Source: Streptomyces sp. NBC_00193 (GTDB lineage Bacteria > Actinomycetota > Actinomycetes > Streptomycetales > Streptomycetaceae). Taken from it: a stretch of 64,000 nt of DNA. Position numbers and translations under genes: made by a program. The notes under the pieces are model-generated. The model was given only the letters and a program-made list of their open reading frames with translations, did not search any database and was not told the origin of the DNA. Where the stretch lies: positions 992,001 through 1,056,000 of the forward strand of contig NZ_JAPEMM010000002.1 of NCBI RefSeq assembly GCF_026342735.1, written 5' to 3'. Below are positions 24,537-32,700 of this stretch, in pieces (position 1 is the stretch's first letter; each line of letters opens with the position of its first letter).

Positions 24537-25424
24537 ATGACCGGCACAGGGCCCCAGGGCCCGGGGCGCTACGGCGAGCGGGTCTTCCGCCCCGAGGCCG
24601 GCGGCGAGGGGGACCGGATCGACCTCGGCTCCCTCACCTACGACGCGACGACCATGTCCCGGCTTCGCCGGCTGGGCGTGGGCCCGGGCTGGACCTGCCT
24701 GGACCTCGGAGCGGGCACCGGGACGGTGGCGCGCGGACTGCTGGAGGAGGCGGGGGTCGCGGAGGTCGTCGCAGTGGACCGGGACGTACGTTTCCTCGCC
24801 GCGCACCCCGTGCCGGGGCTGACCCCCCTGCAGGCGGACATCACCGCGGACGGATTCTCCCCCGAGCTCTTCCCGGACCTCTCCCCTGGCCTCTCGCCTG
24901 CCCTCTCCCCGGGCCGCTTCCGCCTGGTGCACGCCCGCTTCCTCCTCATGCACCTGCCCGACCGGCCGCGGTTGGTCGCCCGGTTCGCCGAGCTGCTCGC
25001 CCCCGGCGGGGTCCTGGTGATCAGCGACGCCGTGGACCTGACGACGGACTCCGCGCCCCTCACGCCGTACACCGCCGCGATGCGGGCCATGTGGCGCGGG
25101 CTGCGCGACAGCATCGGGACGGACGTGTCGCAGGTGGTCCACCACCCCGAGCTGCTGGAGGCGGCGGGGCTGGAATCGGTGGCGGCCGAGATCCACGTAC
25201 CGCCGCTGCTGCCGGGCAGCGCGATCAGCCGGTTCTGGGCGGACACCTGGGACCGTGCCCGGGCGGACATGCTGGCGACGGGGCTTCTCGACGAGGACGG
25301 GCTCGACGAGGCCCTGCGGCTGCTGGAATCCCCCGGGTACGCCGGGCTGTCGCCCGGCATGCTCACGGCCTGGGGCTGGAAACCCGGAGCACCCGGAGCA
25401 CCCGGAGCACCCGGAGCACCGTAA
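24537..25424 (+). CDS. Class I SAM-dependent methyltransferase
   Basis: ATG 24537 yields 295 residues. SAM-binding motif I is CLDLGAGTGTVARGLLE at about 54-70, followed by VVAVDRDVRF, the acidic loop, FRLVHARFLLMHLPDRPRLVARFAELLAPGGVLVISDAVD (motifs II-III) and a C-terminal cap. The repeat SPELFPDLSPGLSPALSPGRF in the middle and the tail GAPGAPGAPGAP are low-complexity additions. The tail comes from four copies of a 9-bp unit. The methyl acceptor is unknown. Confidence 0.78.
   Translation: MTGTGPQGPGRYGERVFRPEAGGEGDRIDLGSLTYDATTMSRLRRLGVGPGWTCLDLGAGTGTVARGLLEEAGVAEVVAVDRDVRFLAAHPVPGLTPLQADITADGFSPELFPDLSPGLSPALSPGRFRLVHARFLLMHLPDRPRLVARFAELLAPGGVLVISDAVDLTTDSAPLTPYTAAMRAMWRGLRDSIGTDVSQVVHHPELLEAAGLESVAAEIHVPPLLPGSAISRFWADTWDRARADMLATGLLDEDGLDEALRLLESPGYAGLSPGMLTAWGWKPGAPGAPGAPGAP
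25383..25418 (+). repeat. 9-bp tandem repeat coding Gly-Ala-Pro
   Basis: CCCGGAGCA is repeated four times without change at the very end of the methyltransferase gene, adding GAP units just before the stop. The length is a multiple of three, so slippage would not break the frame. Confidence 0.8.
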
Positions 25425-25554
25425 GCGCGGCTCCCCGTAGGCCTGCTCCATCCGGGTGTTGTACGGTCCCTCCCGACATCGGAACATGATCGGAAGGCTG
25501 GTGCCGTGCGTCGTCCCTCGCGTGCGCCACGGTCGATGAGTGAGGCGGTCGTCC

Positions 25555-26382
25555 ATGGCTGACCATGACCTGTCGGGTTTCGAGCGCGAGGCGTTCACCC
25601 ACGAGGGCAGCACGCGGCCCGTCCTGCGCCGCGGCAGCGGGCCCGCGGTGATCGTGCTCGCGGAGATCCCCGGGATCACCCCGAAGGTGCTGGAGTTCGC
25701 CGAGCGGGTGGCCGCACTGGGCTGCACCGCCGTGCTCCCGGTGCTGTTCGGCACGCCCGGCCACGATCCCCACCCCCAGGCCCACGGCCTGCTGCGGGGA
25801 GCGCTGTACACCGCGTCCAGCCTGTGGAACGTGTGCGTGAGCCGGGAGTTCACCGTCCTGGCCACCGGCCGGAGTTCGCCCGTCGTGGACTGGCTGCGCG
25901 CGCTGTCCGCGGACGAGCACAAGCGCTGCGGCGGCCCGGGCGTGGGCGCCGTCGGCATGTGCCTGACCGGCGGCTTCGCCCTCGCCATGGCCGTCGACGA
26001 GCACCTCCTCGCGCCCGTCCTGTCGCAGCCGTCCCTCCCCCTGGGCATCACACCCCGCCGGCGGGACGGCATCGACATCTCCCCCGAGGACCTCGCCACC
26101 GTCCGGGGCCGCTGCGAGCGCGAGGGCCTGCAGGTGCTGGGGCTGCGCTTCAAGAGCGACCGGATCACGCCCGGCGCCCGCTTCGCCTTCCTGCGCCGCG
26201 AGCTCGGTGACGCCTTCGTCGCCGTCGAGCTGGAGGACGAGGACGCCAACCCCGACGCCGTGCTGCCGCCGCACTCCGTCCTCACCGAGCACCTCGTCGA
26301 CCGGCCCGGGCAGCCCACCCGCGCGGCGCTGGACCAGGTGCTCGACCTCTTGCGGACCCGCCTGCTCCCGGACGCGACCTAG
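25555..26382 (+). CDS. Dienelactone hydrolase family protein
   Basis: ATG 25555 gives 275 residues. AVIVLAEIPGITP forms the oxyanion region, and GAVGMCLTGGFALAMA contains the nucleophile Cys136, the residue type found in dienelactone hydrolases rather than serine hydrolases. A late His is in LPPHSVLTEHL. Such enzymes open dienelactones in chlorinated-aromatic breakdown, but many relatives have other ester or lactone substrates. No ring-cleavage genes are near. A second in-frame start at GTG 25540 is possible. Confidence 0.75.
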   Translation: MADHDLSGFEREAFTHEGSTRPVLRRGSGPAVIVLAEIPGITPKVLEFAERVAALGCTAVLPVLFGTPGHDPHPQAHGLLRGALYTASSLWNVCVSREFTVLATGRSSPVVDWLRALSADEHKRCGGPGVGAVGMCLTGGFALAMAVDEHLLAPVLSQPSLPLGITPRRRDGIDISPEDLATVRGRCEREGLQVLGLRFKSDRITPGARFAFLRRELGDAFVAVELEDEDANPDAVLPPHSVLTEHLVDRPGQPTRAALDQVLDLLRTRLLPDAT

Positions 26383-26402
26383 CCCGAGCCCCGCCCCTAC
26401 GG

Positions 26403-27242
26403 CTACCCCGCCCCCGCCAGCACCCGCTCGAACGTCTCCCGCGTCTCCGGCTTCCGGTCGAGCACACCGAACACCACCCGTTCGAACACACCGGCGAACC
26501 GTCCCGCCAGCAGCGCGCGGAAGGCCTCCGCCACCTGGGCCGGGTCGTTCATGAAGACCCCGCACCCCCAGGCCCCCAGCACCAGCCCCCGGTACCCGTG
26601 CAGCGCCGCCACCTCCAGCACCAGCTCCGCGCGGCGCGCGAGGGCGGCGGGGATCTCCGGCACGCGGTCCGGCTCCTGGCGGCGGATGGTGCCCGCGTTC
26701 GGGGCCGGTGAGGTGAGGAATCCGGCCCGGAAGGGGGTGTCCAGCAGGTCCCCCCGGTCGTCGCGGAAGACGGGCACCCCGGGCGAGTGAATCACCCGGT
26801 CGGTGTAGAAGGTGCTGACCTCGGCACGGTGGATCTCGTAGTACTCCGGGGCCTCCAGGAGGGTCTCGTACAACGCCGAGGCGCGGCAGAGGGCCTCCTC
26901 CTGAGCCTTGGCGCCGCGGACGTAGCCGCCCCCGGGATTCCGGGCCGAAGCGAAGTTCAGGACGGCCACGGAAGCCGTTCCGGGGCGCTCCCCGAGTTCG
27001 CCGGCGAGCCTGCGGGCGGCGACCGTGCTGCTCTCGCCGGTGACCTCGACGGCGGTCCGGTGGGCGTTCCGCCTGTCCGGCTCGCCTGGAATGACCCGGT
27101 TTGGGCCATATATTCTGGTTCCTGCCTTGGCCTCCGCCACGGCGGCGGCAAGAGAGACCTGCCGTCCCGACCGCGTCCGGTACCCGCCGGCCGCCACGAT
27201 CTCCGCATTCTCCCGCGCGATCTCGCGCAATCTGCCGCTCAT
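26403..27242 (-). CDS. TIGR02452-family macrodomain protein, bacterial-type poly(ADP-ribose) glycohydrolase signature
   Basis: From ATG 27242 the protein has 279 residues. It starts RLREIARENAEIVAAGGY, typical of TIGR02452, and carries the ADP-ribose-binding LNFASARNPGGG, then the PARG signature GGG-x7-QEE (Gly104-106, Gln114-Glu115-Glu116), including the catalytic Glu pair. Later VLGAWGCGVFMNDP is the macrodomain phosphate loop. Bacterial PARG-like proteins remove ADP-ribose from proteins or nucleic acids. Its start is divergent from egtA, about 120 bp away. The exact substrate, protein-, RNA- or DNA-linked, is unknown. Confidence 0.82.
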   Translation of the reverse strand: MSGRLREIARENAEIVAAGGYRTRSGRQVSLAAAVAEAKAGTRIYGPNRVIPGEPDRRNAHRTAVEVTGESSTVAARRLAGELGERPGTASVAVLNFASARNPGGGYVRGAKAQEEALCRASALYETLLEAPEYYEIHRAEVSTFYTDRVIHSPGVPVFRDDRGDLLDTPFRAGFLTSPAPNAGTIRRQEPDRVPEIPAALARRAELVLEVAALHGYRGLVLGAWGCGVFMNDPAQVAEAFRALLAGRFAGVFERVVFGVLDRKPETRETFERVLAGAG

Positions 27243-27364
27243 GCGGTGATCTTCGGCGCTCCGGCACGGCGCCGCAATGGATTTCAGCCCCAGAGGTTTG
27301 TGCCCCAAAGGACGGGTAGGCACGGGTGATGTCACAGCTGACGACAGGAGACGAGGGCCCCGTC

Positions 27365-28720
27365 ATGCCCCAGGACTCACTCACCCGACTGACCGAAGCC
27401 ACCGCCGAGGAGCTGATCCACGGCATCTGCTTCAAGACCGGCCCGCCCCGCCTGCTGGGCGCGGAGCTCGAATGGCTGGTGTTCGACGTCGAGCAGCCCG
27501 GCCTGCCCGTGTCCCACGACCGCCTGGCCGCCGCGCACGCCGCGGCCCGCGCCCTTCCCCTCGGTTCCGGCGTCACCGTCGAGCCCGGCGGCCAGCTGGA
27601 ACTCAGCTCGGCCCCCGCCTCCTCCCTGACCGGCTGCATCGACGGCCTCCAAGCCGATCTGACCGCCGTCCGGAGCGCCCTGCGCTCCCAGGGGCTGGAG
27701 CTGCGCGGACTCGGTCAGGATCCCCGCCGGCCGCTGCGGCGGATGCTGGCCAGCCCGCGGTACGACGCCATGGAGACCTACTTCGACCGCACCGGGCCCG
27801 CCGGGCGCGCCATGATGCGCGCCTCGGCCTCCGTGCAGGTCTGCGTGGACGCCGGTCACGAGGAGCCCGGCCCGCTGGGCCACGGCAGGCGCTGGCGCCT
27901 CGCCCACCTCCTCGGTGCGGTGCTGGTCGCCGCCTTCGCCAACTCCCCTGCGCACGAAGGCCCGTACGCCGGCTGGCGGTGTGCGCGCCAGGGGGTCTGG
28001 AGCGACCTCGACACCCGGCGCTCCCTCGCCCCGCCGCTGGAGGCGGAGCCGCGCGGTGCGTGGACCCGGCAGGCGCTGGACACCGAGGTGATGTGCGTAC
28101 GGACGGACGAGGAGGGCGCGCCCTGGGCGGTACCGCGCGGGCTGACCTTCCGCGACTGGCTGCGCTCCGACGGCGACCACCGCGGCCACGGCGCTCACCG
28201 GCCGCCGACCGCCGCCGATCTGGACTACCACCTGACCACCCTCTTCCCGCCGGTACGGCCCCGGGGCCATCTGGAGCTGCGGATGATCGACGCCCAGCCC
28301 GGCGAGGACGGCTGGCTGGTCCCGGTGGCCGTCGTGCACGCGCTGTTCGACGACCCGGAGGCCGCGGAGACCGCGTACCGGGTGGCGAAGGGGCTGGCCG
28401 ACTCCTACGGCGCCCAGCCCGCGCCGCGCAACCCGCTGTGGCGCTCCGCCGCCCGAAACGCGCTGTCCGATCCGGAGCTGCGGTCCGCGGCCCGCGCCTG
28501 CTTCCGGGCCGCGGTCTCGGCGCTGCCCCGGCTGGGCGCCGACGGCCACGTCATCGACACGGTCGGCGAGTTCACCGAGCGCTACGTGTCCCGCGGCCGC
28601 TGCCCGGCCGACGACCGGACCGAACCGGCGCAGCAGCAGCCGCAGCCGCACGCGCAGGCCCCGGCCCGCCCGCACCCGCGAACCCGACCGCAGCCGGCCG
28701 GCGAGGAGGCACGCTCATGA
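27365..28720 (+). CDS. egtA: Glutamate-cysteine ligase EgtA (ergothioneine biosynthesis)
   Basis: It makes gamma-glutamylcysteine, the sulfur donor for ergothioneine. The start chosen is ATG 27365 behind GAGGG; an upstream in-frame ATG at 27329 lacks a well-placed site. The 451-residue protein has the glutamate-cysteine ligase 2 pattern: LLGAELEWLVFD, TVEPGGQLELSSAPASSL, the hinge PRYDAMETYF, SASVQVCVDAG, and LELRMIDAQP. The C-terminus beyond about 425 is a Gln/Pro/His-rich tail. Its stop overlaps the egtB start (ATGA), giving translational coupling across a four-gene operon. Confidence 0.9.
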   Translation: MPQDSLTRLTEATAEELIHGICFKTGPPRLLGAELEWLVFDVEQPGLPVSHDRLAAAHAAARALPLGSGVTVEPGGQLELSSAPASSLTGCIDGLQADLTAVRSALRSQGLELRGLGQDPRRPLRRMLASPRYDAMETYFDRTGPAGRAMMRASASVQVCVDAGHEEPGPLGHGRRWRLAHLLGAVLVAAFANSPAHEGPYAGWRCARQGVWSDLDTRRSLAPPLEAEPRGAWTRQALDTEVMCVRTDEEGAPWAVPRGLTFRDWLRSDGDHRGHGAHRPPTAADLDYHLTTLFPPVRPRGHLELRMIDAQPGEDGWLVPVAVVHALFDDPEAAETAYRVAKGLADSYGAQPAPRNPLWRSAARNALSDPELRSAARACFRAAVSALPRLGADGHVIDTVGEFTERYVSRGRCPADDRTEPAQQQPQPHAQAPARPHPRTRPQPAGEEARS

Positions 28721-30051
28721 CCACCGAACCGGAGCTCCTGCGCGAGCGGGCCGCCGCCGCCCTGACCGCGGCGCGCGTCCGCACGGCCGGACTCACCGAT
28801 GCCGTCAGCGAGGCGGAACTGACCGCCCAGCACTCCCCCTTGATGTCCCCGCTGGTCTGGGACCTCGCACACATCGGGAACATGGAGGAGCTCTGGCTGC
28901 TGCGCAACGTCGCAGGCCGCGAGTCCATGCACCCCGAGATAGACCCGCTCTACGACGCGTTCGAGCATCCCCGTGCCGAGCGGCCGAAGTTGCCGCTGTT
29001 GAGCCCGGACGAGGCCCGCCGGTACGCCGCCGAGGTGCGCGGCCGGGTCTTCGACCTCCTCGACCGCACACCCCTGGAGGGCACGGCCCTGCTGGACGGC
29101 GGCTACGTCTTCGGGATGATCGCCCAGCACGAACAGCAGCACGACGAGACGATGCTGATCACCCATCAGCTGAGGCAGGGAGCGCCGGTGCTGACGGCGC
29201 CCGACCCGGATCCTCCGCAGGGACCGCCGCCGACGGCGACCGAAGTGCTCATACCCGGGGGCCCGTTCACGATGGGCACCTCCGCGGAGCCCTGGTCGCT
29301 GGACAACGAGCGGCCCGCGCACCGGCGGGAGGTCGAGGCGTTCTGGATCGACACCGTTCCGGTGACCAATGCCGCCTACCAGGAGTTCATGGCGGACGGC
29401 GGGTACCACGAGGAGCGGTGGTGGGAGGCGCCCGGCTGGTCGGAGATCCGCCGGCACGGGATCGAGGCCCCGCTGTTCTGGCACCGCGAGGACGGCACCT
29501 GGCTGCGCCGCCGCTTCGGGGTCACCGAGCCGGTGCCCGGGGACGAGCCGGTGCTGCACGTGAGCTGGTACGAGGCCGACGCGTACGCCCGCTGGGCGGG
29601 GCGGCGGCTGCCCACCGAGGCGGAGTGGGAGAAGGCCGCCCGCCACGATCCGGCGGCCGGACGCTCCACCCGCTACCCGTGGGGCGACGCGGACCCCACG
29701 CCCGCGCACGCCAATCTCGGCCAGCGCCACCTGCGCCCGGCCCGAGCGGGCGCCTATCCGGCCGGGGCCTCCCCGCTCGGGGTGCGCCAGCTCATCGGCG
29801 ACGTGTGGGAGTGGACGGCTTCGGACTTCCTGCCCTACCCCGGCTTCCGGGCGTTCCCCTACCGCGAGTACTCGGAGGTGTTCTTCGGCCCCGAGCACAA
29901 GGTGCTGCGCGGCGGTTCCTTCGCCGTGGACGCCGTGGCCTGCCGGGGCACCTTCCGCAACTGGGACCTGCCGGTGCGCCGGCAGATCTTCTCGGGGTTC
30001 CGGACCGCGCGCGGCGCCGTGCCTGCGGGCTCCGCCACCGGGCAGGCCTGA
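28717..30051 (+). CDS. egtB: Ergothioneine sulfoxide synthase EgtB
   Basis: This non-heme iron enzyme joins gamma-glutamylcysteine to hercynine with oxygen to form the sulfoxide. The 444-residue protein starts at ATG 28717, behind GAGGAGG. An N-terminal DinB-like helical domain (about 1-165) supplies the iron ligands, apparently His52 (WDLAHIGN) and His138/His142 in QHEQQHDETM. The C-terminal formylglycine-generating-enzyme-like domain begins near IPGGPFTMG and contains LPTEAEWEKAAR, GDVWEWTAS and RGGSFAVD. The active-site set is complete. It overlaps egtA by four bases and egtC by one. Confidence 0.94.
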   Translation: MTTEPELLRERAAAALTAARVRTAGLTDAVSEAELTAQHSPLMSPLVWDLAHIGNMEELWLLRNVAGRESMHPEIDPLYDAFEHPRAERPKLPLLSPDEARRYAAEVRGRVFDLLDRTPLEGTALLDGGYVFGMIAQHEQQHDETMLITHQLRQGAPVLTAPDPDPPQGPPPTATEVLIPGGPFTMGTSAEPWSLDNERPAHRREVEAFWIDTVPVTNAAYQEFMADGGYHEERWWEAPGWSEIRRHGIEAPLFWHREDGTWLRRRFGVTEPVPGDEPVLHVSWYEADAYARWAGRRLPTEAEWEKAARHDPAAGRSTRYPWGDADPTPAHANLGQRHLRPARAGAYPAGASPLGVRQLIGDVWEWTASDFLPYPGFRAFPYREYSEVFFGPEHKVLRGGSFAVDAVACRGTFRNWDLPVRRQIFSGFRTARGAVPAGSATGQA

Positions 30052-30884
30052 TGTGCCGTCACCTCGCCTATCTCGGGGAGCCCGTGAGCCTCGGCCGGGT
30101 GCTGAGCGATCCCGAGCATTCACTGGTCCGCCAGTCGTGGGAGCCGCGCCGCCAGCGGTCCGGCACGGTCAACGCCGACGGTTTCGGCGTCGGCTGGTAC
30201 GCGGAGGAGGACCCGGTGCCCGCCCGCTACCGCCGGGCCGGGCCGATCTGGGGCGACCTGACCTTCAGCGACCTCGCCCGGGTGGTCCGCAGCGGGGCCG
30301 TACTGGCCGCCGTACGGGACGCCACGCGTCCGGGGGCGGACGGGGAGGCGGCGGCCGCGCCGTTCGCGGAGGGGCACTGGCTGTTCAGCCACAACGGCTC
30401 GCTGCGGGACTGGCCGGACGCCGCGGCCCCCGTCGCGGCGCGCCTGCCGCCCCAGGAGCTGCTGTCGCTGGCCGCCCGGACGGATTCGGCGCTGATCTGG
30501 GCGCTGGTCCTGCACCGGCTGCGGGCGGACCCGGACCTCGGTGCGGCGCTGGCCGGGACGGTACGGGAGCTGGCCGAGGCCGCGCCCGGATCCCGGCTGA
30601 ACCTGCTGCTCACCGACGGCCGGGCCATCGCGGCGACGGCCTGGGGGGATTCCCTGTGGTACCTGGCCGACACGGCGGCGCAGCGCACGGTGGTGGCCTC
30701 GGAGCCCTACGACGACGATGCGCGCTGGTGCGAGGTCCCGGACGGGACCCTGCTGACCGCCACCCGCACCCGGATCGACCTCGTCTCCCTGAAGGAGCCC
30801 CCCACCGGCCCATCACCCTCACGGCACGCGCACCACTCACTCCACGCACCGCACGCACCGCAGCAAGGAGACGAAGGCAAGTGA
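30051..30884 (+). CDS. egtC: Ergothioneine amidohydrolase EgtC
   Basis: EgtC removes the gamma-glutamyl group from the sulfoxide intermediate. ATG 30051 overlaps the egtB stop. The protein has 277 residues and begins MCRHLAYLGEP, with Cys2 exposed after Met removal as the class II glutamine-amidotransferase nucleophile. NADGFGVGWYAEED, FSHNGSLRDWPD and AARTDSALIWALV are family blocks. The last 30 residues are His/Pro/Ser-rich (SRHAHHSLHAPHAPQ) and probably disordered. The internal AAGGAG at 30865-30870 serves egtD, whose GTG overlaps this stop. Confidence 0.92.
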   Translation: MCRHLAYLGEPVSLGRVLSDPEHSLVRQSWEPRRQRSGTVNADGFGVGWYAEEDPVPARYRRAGPIWGDLTFSDLARVVRSGAVLAAVRDATRPGADGEAAAAPFAEGHWLFSHNGSLRDWPDAAAPVAARLPPQELLSLAARTDSALIWALVLHRLRADPDLGAALAGTVRELAEAAPGSRLNLLLTDGRAIAATAWGDSLWYLADTAAQRTVVASEPYDDDARWCEVPDGTLLTATRTRIDLVSLKEPPTGPSPSRHAHHSLHAPHAPQQGDEGK

Positions 30885-31933
30885 ACGACTTCCAGCTGAC
30901 CCGCACCCTCGACGAGCACGCCGCCGAGACGGCGCTGCGTACGGATGTGCACGACGGGCTGACCCGGTCCCCCAAATCGCTGCCGCCCAAGTGGTTCTAC
31001 GACGCCCGGGGCAGTGAACTCTTCGAGGAGATCACCCGGTTGCCCGAGTACTACCCGACGCGCGCCGAGCGGGAGATCCTGCTCGAACGGGCCCGGGAGA
31101 TCGCCTCGGTGAGCGGGGCCCGCACCTTGGTGGAGCTCGGTTCCGGCTCCTCGGAGAAGACCCGGCACCTGATCGAGGCGCTGCCCGCGCTGGACACGTA
31201 CATACCGGTGGACGTGAGCGAGAGCGCGCTGACGGGGGCGGCGAAGATCCTGCTGGAGGAGCATCCGGGGCTGCGCGTCCACGCGTTGCTGGCCGACTTC
31301 ACGCGCGCACTGCGGTTGCCGGACTCCCCCGGACCCCGGCTGGTGGTGTTCCTGGGCGGCACGATCGGGAACCTGCTGCCGGCGGAGCGGGCGGTGTTCC
31401 TGGCGGACGTACGGGCGATGCTGTCACCCGGGGACGCGCTGCTGATGGGGACGGACCTGGTGAAGGACCCGGCCGTCCTGGTGTCGGCGTACGACGATGC
31501 GCAGGGCGTGACCGCCGCGTTCAACGGGAACGTGCTGTCCGTGGTGAACCGGGAGCTGGGCGCGGATTTCCACACCGCCGACTTCGCGCACGTGGCGGTG
31601 TGGAACCAGGAGCACGAGTGGATCGAGATGCGGCTGCGGGCCCGCAGGCAGGTGGTGGTGAAGGTCCGGGCGCTGGATCTGGAGGTGCCCTTCGAGGCGG
31701 GCGAGGAGATCCTGACGGAGATCTCGGCGAAGTTCCGTCAGGACGGGGTCCGTAAGGAACTCGCATCCGCCGGACTTGAGTTGACCCACTGGTGGACGGA
31801 CGCCGCGGGCCGCTTCGCCCTGTCACTGTCGGTGGCGGACGGCATCGGCACCGACGGCTGGGAGGGCACTCCGGGCAGCAGCGGCGCCGCCGGTCGCGAC
31901 ACGGGTACCGGTTCGGCGAGCACGGCGGCCTGA
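30881..31933 (+). CDS. egtD: L-histidine N-alpha-methyltransferase EgtD, with C-terminal extension
   Basis: EgtD trimethylates histidine to hercynine with three SAM molecules, the first committed step. GTG 30881 overlaps the egtC stop (GTGA). The 350-residue protein has KWFYDARGSELFEEITRLPEYYPTRAE, SAM motif LVELGSGSSEKT, VDVSESAL, FLGGTIGNL, NRELGADF and the closing THWWTDAAGRFALSLS. Family members normally end about there (near 320 residues). Here about 33 more follow (GTDGWEGTPGSSGAAG...), antisense to the olsA-like gene. No egtE follows; the last lyase step must be encoded elsewhere. Confidence 0.93.
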   Translation: MNDFQLTRTLDEHAAETALRTDVHDGLTRSPKSLPPKWFYDARGSELFEEITRLPEYYPTRAEREILLERAREIASVSGARTLVELGSGSSEKTRHLIEALPALDTYIPVDVSESALTGAAKILLEEHPGLRVHALLADFTRALRLPDSPGPRLVVFLGGTIGNLLPAERAVFLADVRAMLSPGDALLMGTDLVKDPAVLVSAYDDAQGVTAAFNGNVLSVVNRELGADFHTADFAHVAVWNQEHEWIEMRLRARRQVVVKVRALDLEVPFEAGEEILTEISAKFRQDGVRKELASAGLELTHWWTDAAGRFALSLSVADGIGTDGWEGTPGSSGAAGRDTGTGSASTAA

Positions 31934-32700
31934 GCCGCGGCCGCGAGGTCCCGCCGGTGCGCGTACCGGCCCGGCGGGATCCGCGGCAGCAGCCGCACCT
32001 CGGCGCGCACCCCACGGGCCCGCGCGATCCGCCACAGCGAGGCGGTCAGCGGGTCGTCCCCGACGAATGCGGGCGCCCCGGCCGGCCCCCCGTCGTCGAG
32101 CAGGTAGCTGATCCGTACGGGCTGTACGGGCACCCGCGCATCCAGCGCGGCCTGGAACGCGGCCCGGCGGAAGGGGCCTTGGGCCCGCCCGCACCAGGTG
32201 GAGCCCTCGGGGTAGACCGTGACGCGGTCACCGTCGAGCAGGGCCCGGGTGAGGAGGCCGACGGTGGCGGGCAGGGTGCGGAGCCGGTCGCGTTCGATGT
32301 AGAGGGTGCCGGCCTGCCGGGAGAGCGGTCCGAGGACCGGCCAGCTGCGGATGTCGCTCTTGGCCAGCATCCGGGAGGGCATGACGGCGGCGACGAGCGG
32401 GATGTCCAGCCAGGAGATGTGGTTGGCGACGATCAGCCGGCCACGGCCGGGGCCGGGTGTCCCGTGCACGGTGATCCGCAGGCCGAAGGCGCCCAGCAGG
32501 GCGGTCGCCCAGGCCCGTACCAGCACGTGCCGGACCCGCTCCGGCAGCAGCCGCAGCGGCGGGGCGCCCAGGATCCCGAGCAGGACCAGGGCGATGGCCG
32601 CGGCGAGCCGCAGGACCGCGCGCGGCACGCTCGCGGTGCGCCCCTCGTGGCCGGCGCAGTCCGCGGGGGTACAGGGCGAGGTGGGGAGCCAGGCGCTCAT
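31738..32700 (-). CDS. 1-acylglycerol-3-phosphate O-acyltransferase-like protein (OlsA type)
   Basis: The 320-residue PlsC-fold protein follows the OlsB-like gene with an ATGA overlap. It has the acyltransferase box NHISWLD (H-x4-D), the second block TLYIERDR, and YPEGSTWCG; one N-terminal membrane segment (AVLRLAAAIALVLLGILGAP) anchors it. Paired with OlsB, it should add the second acyl chain to lyso-ornithine lipid. The homologous part ends near LLPGVPSQ. The final 40 or so residues (MPSATDSDRAKRPAAS...) are antisense to egtD and look non-native, as if the gene had lost its own stop. Confidence 0.82.
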   Translation of the reverse strand: MSAWLPTSPCTPADCAGHEGRTASVPRAVLRLAAAIALVLLGILGAPPLRLLPERVRHVLVRAWATALLGAFGLRITVHGTPGPGRGRLIVANHISWLDIPLVAAVMPSRMLAKSDIRSWPVLGPLSRQAGTLYIERDRLRTLPATVGLLTRALLDGDRVTVYPEGSTWCGRAQGPFRRAAFQAALDARVPVQPVRISYLLDDGGPAGAPAFVGDDPLTASLWRIARARGVRAEVRLLPRIPPGRYAHRRDLAAAAQAAVLAEPVPVSRPAAPLLPGVPSQPSVPMPSATDSDRAKRPAASVHQWVNSSPADASSLRTPS

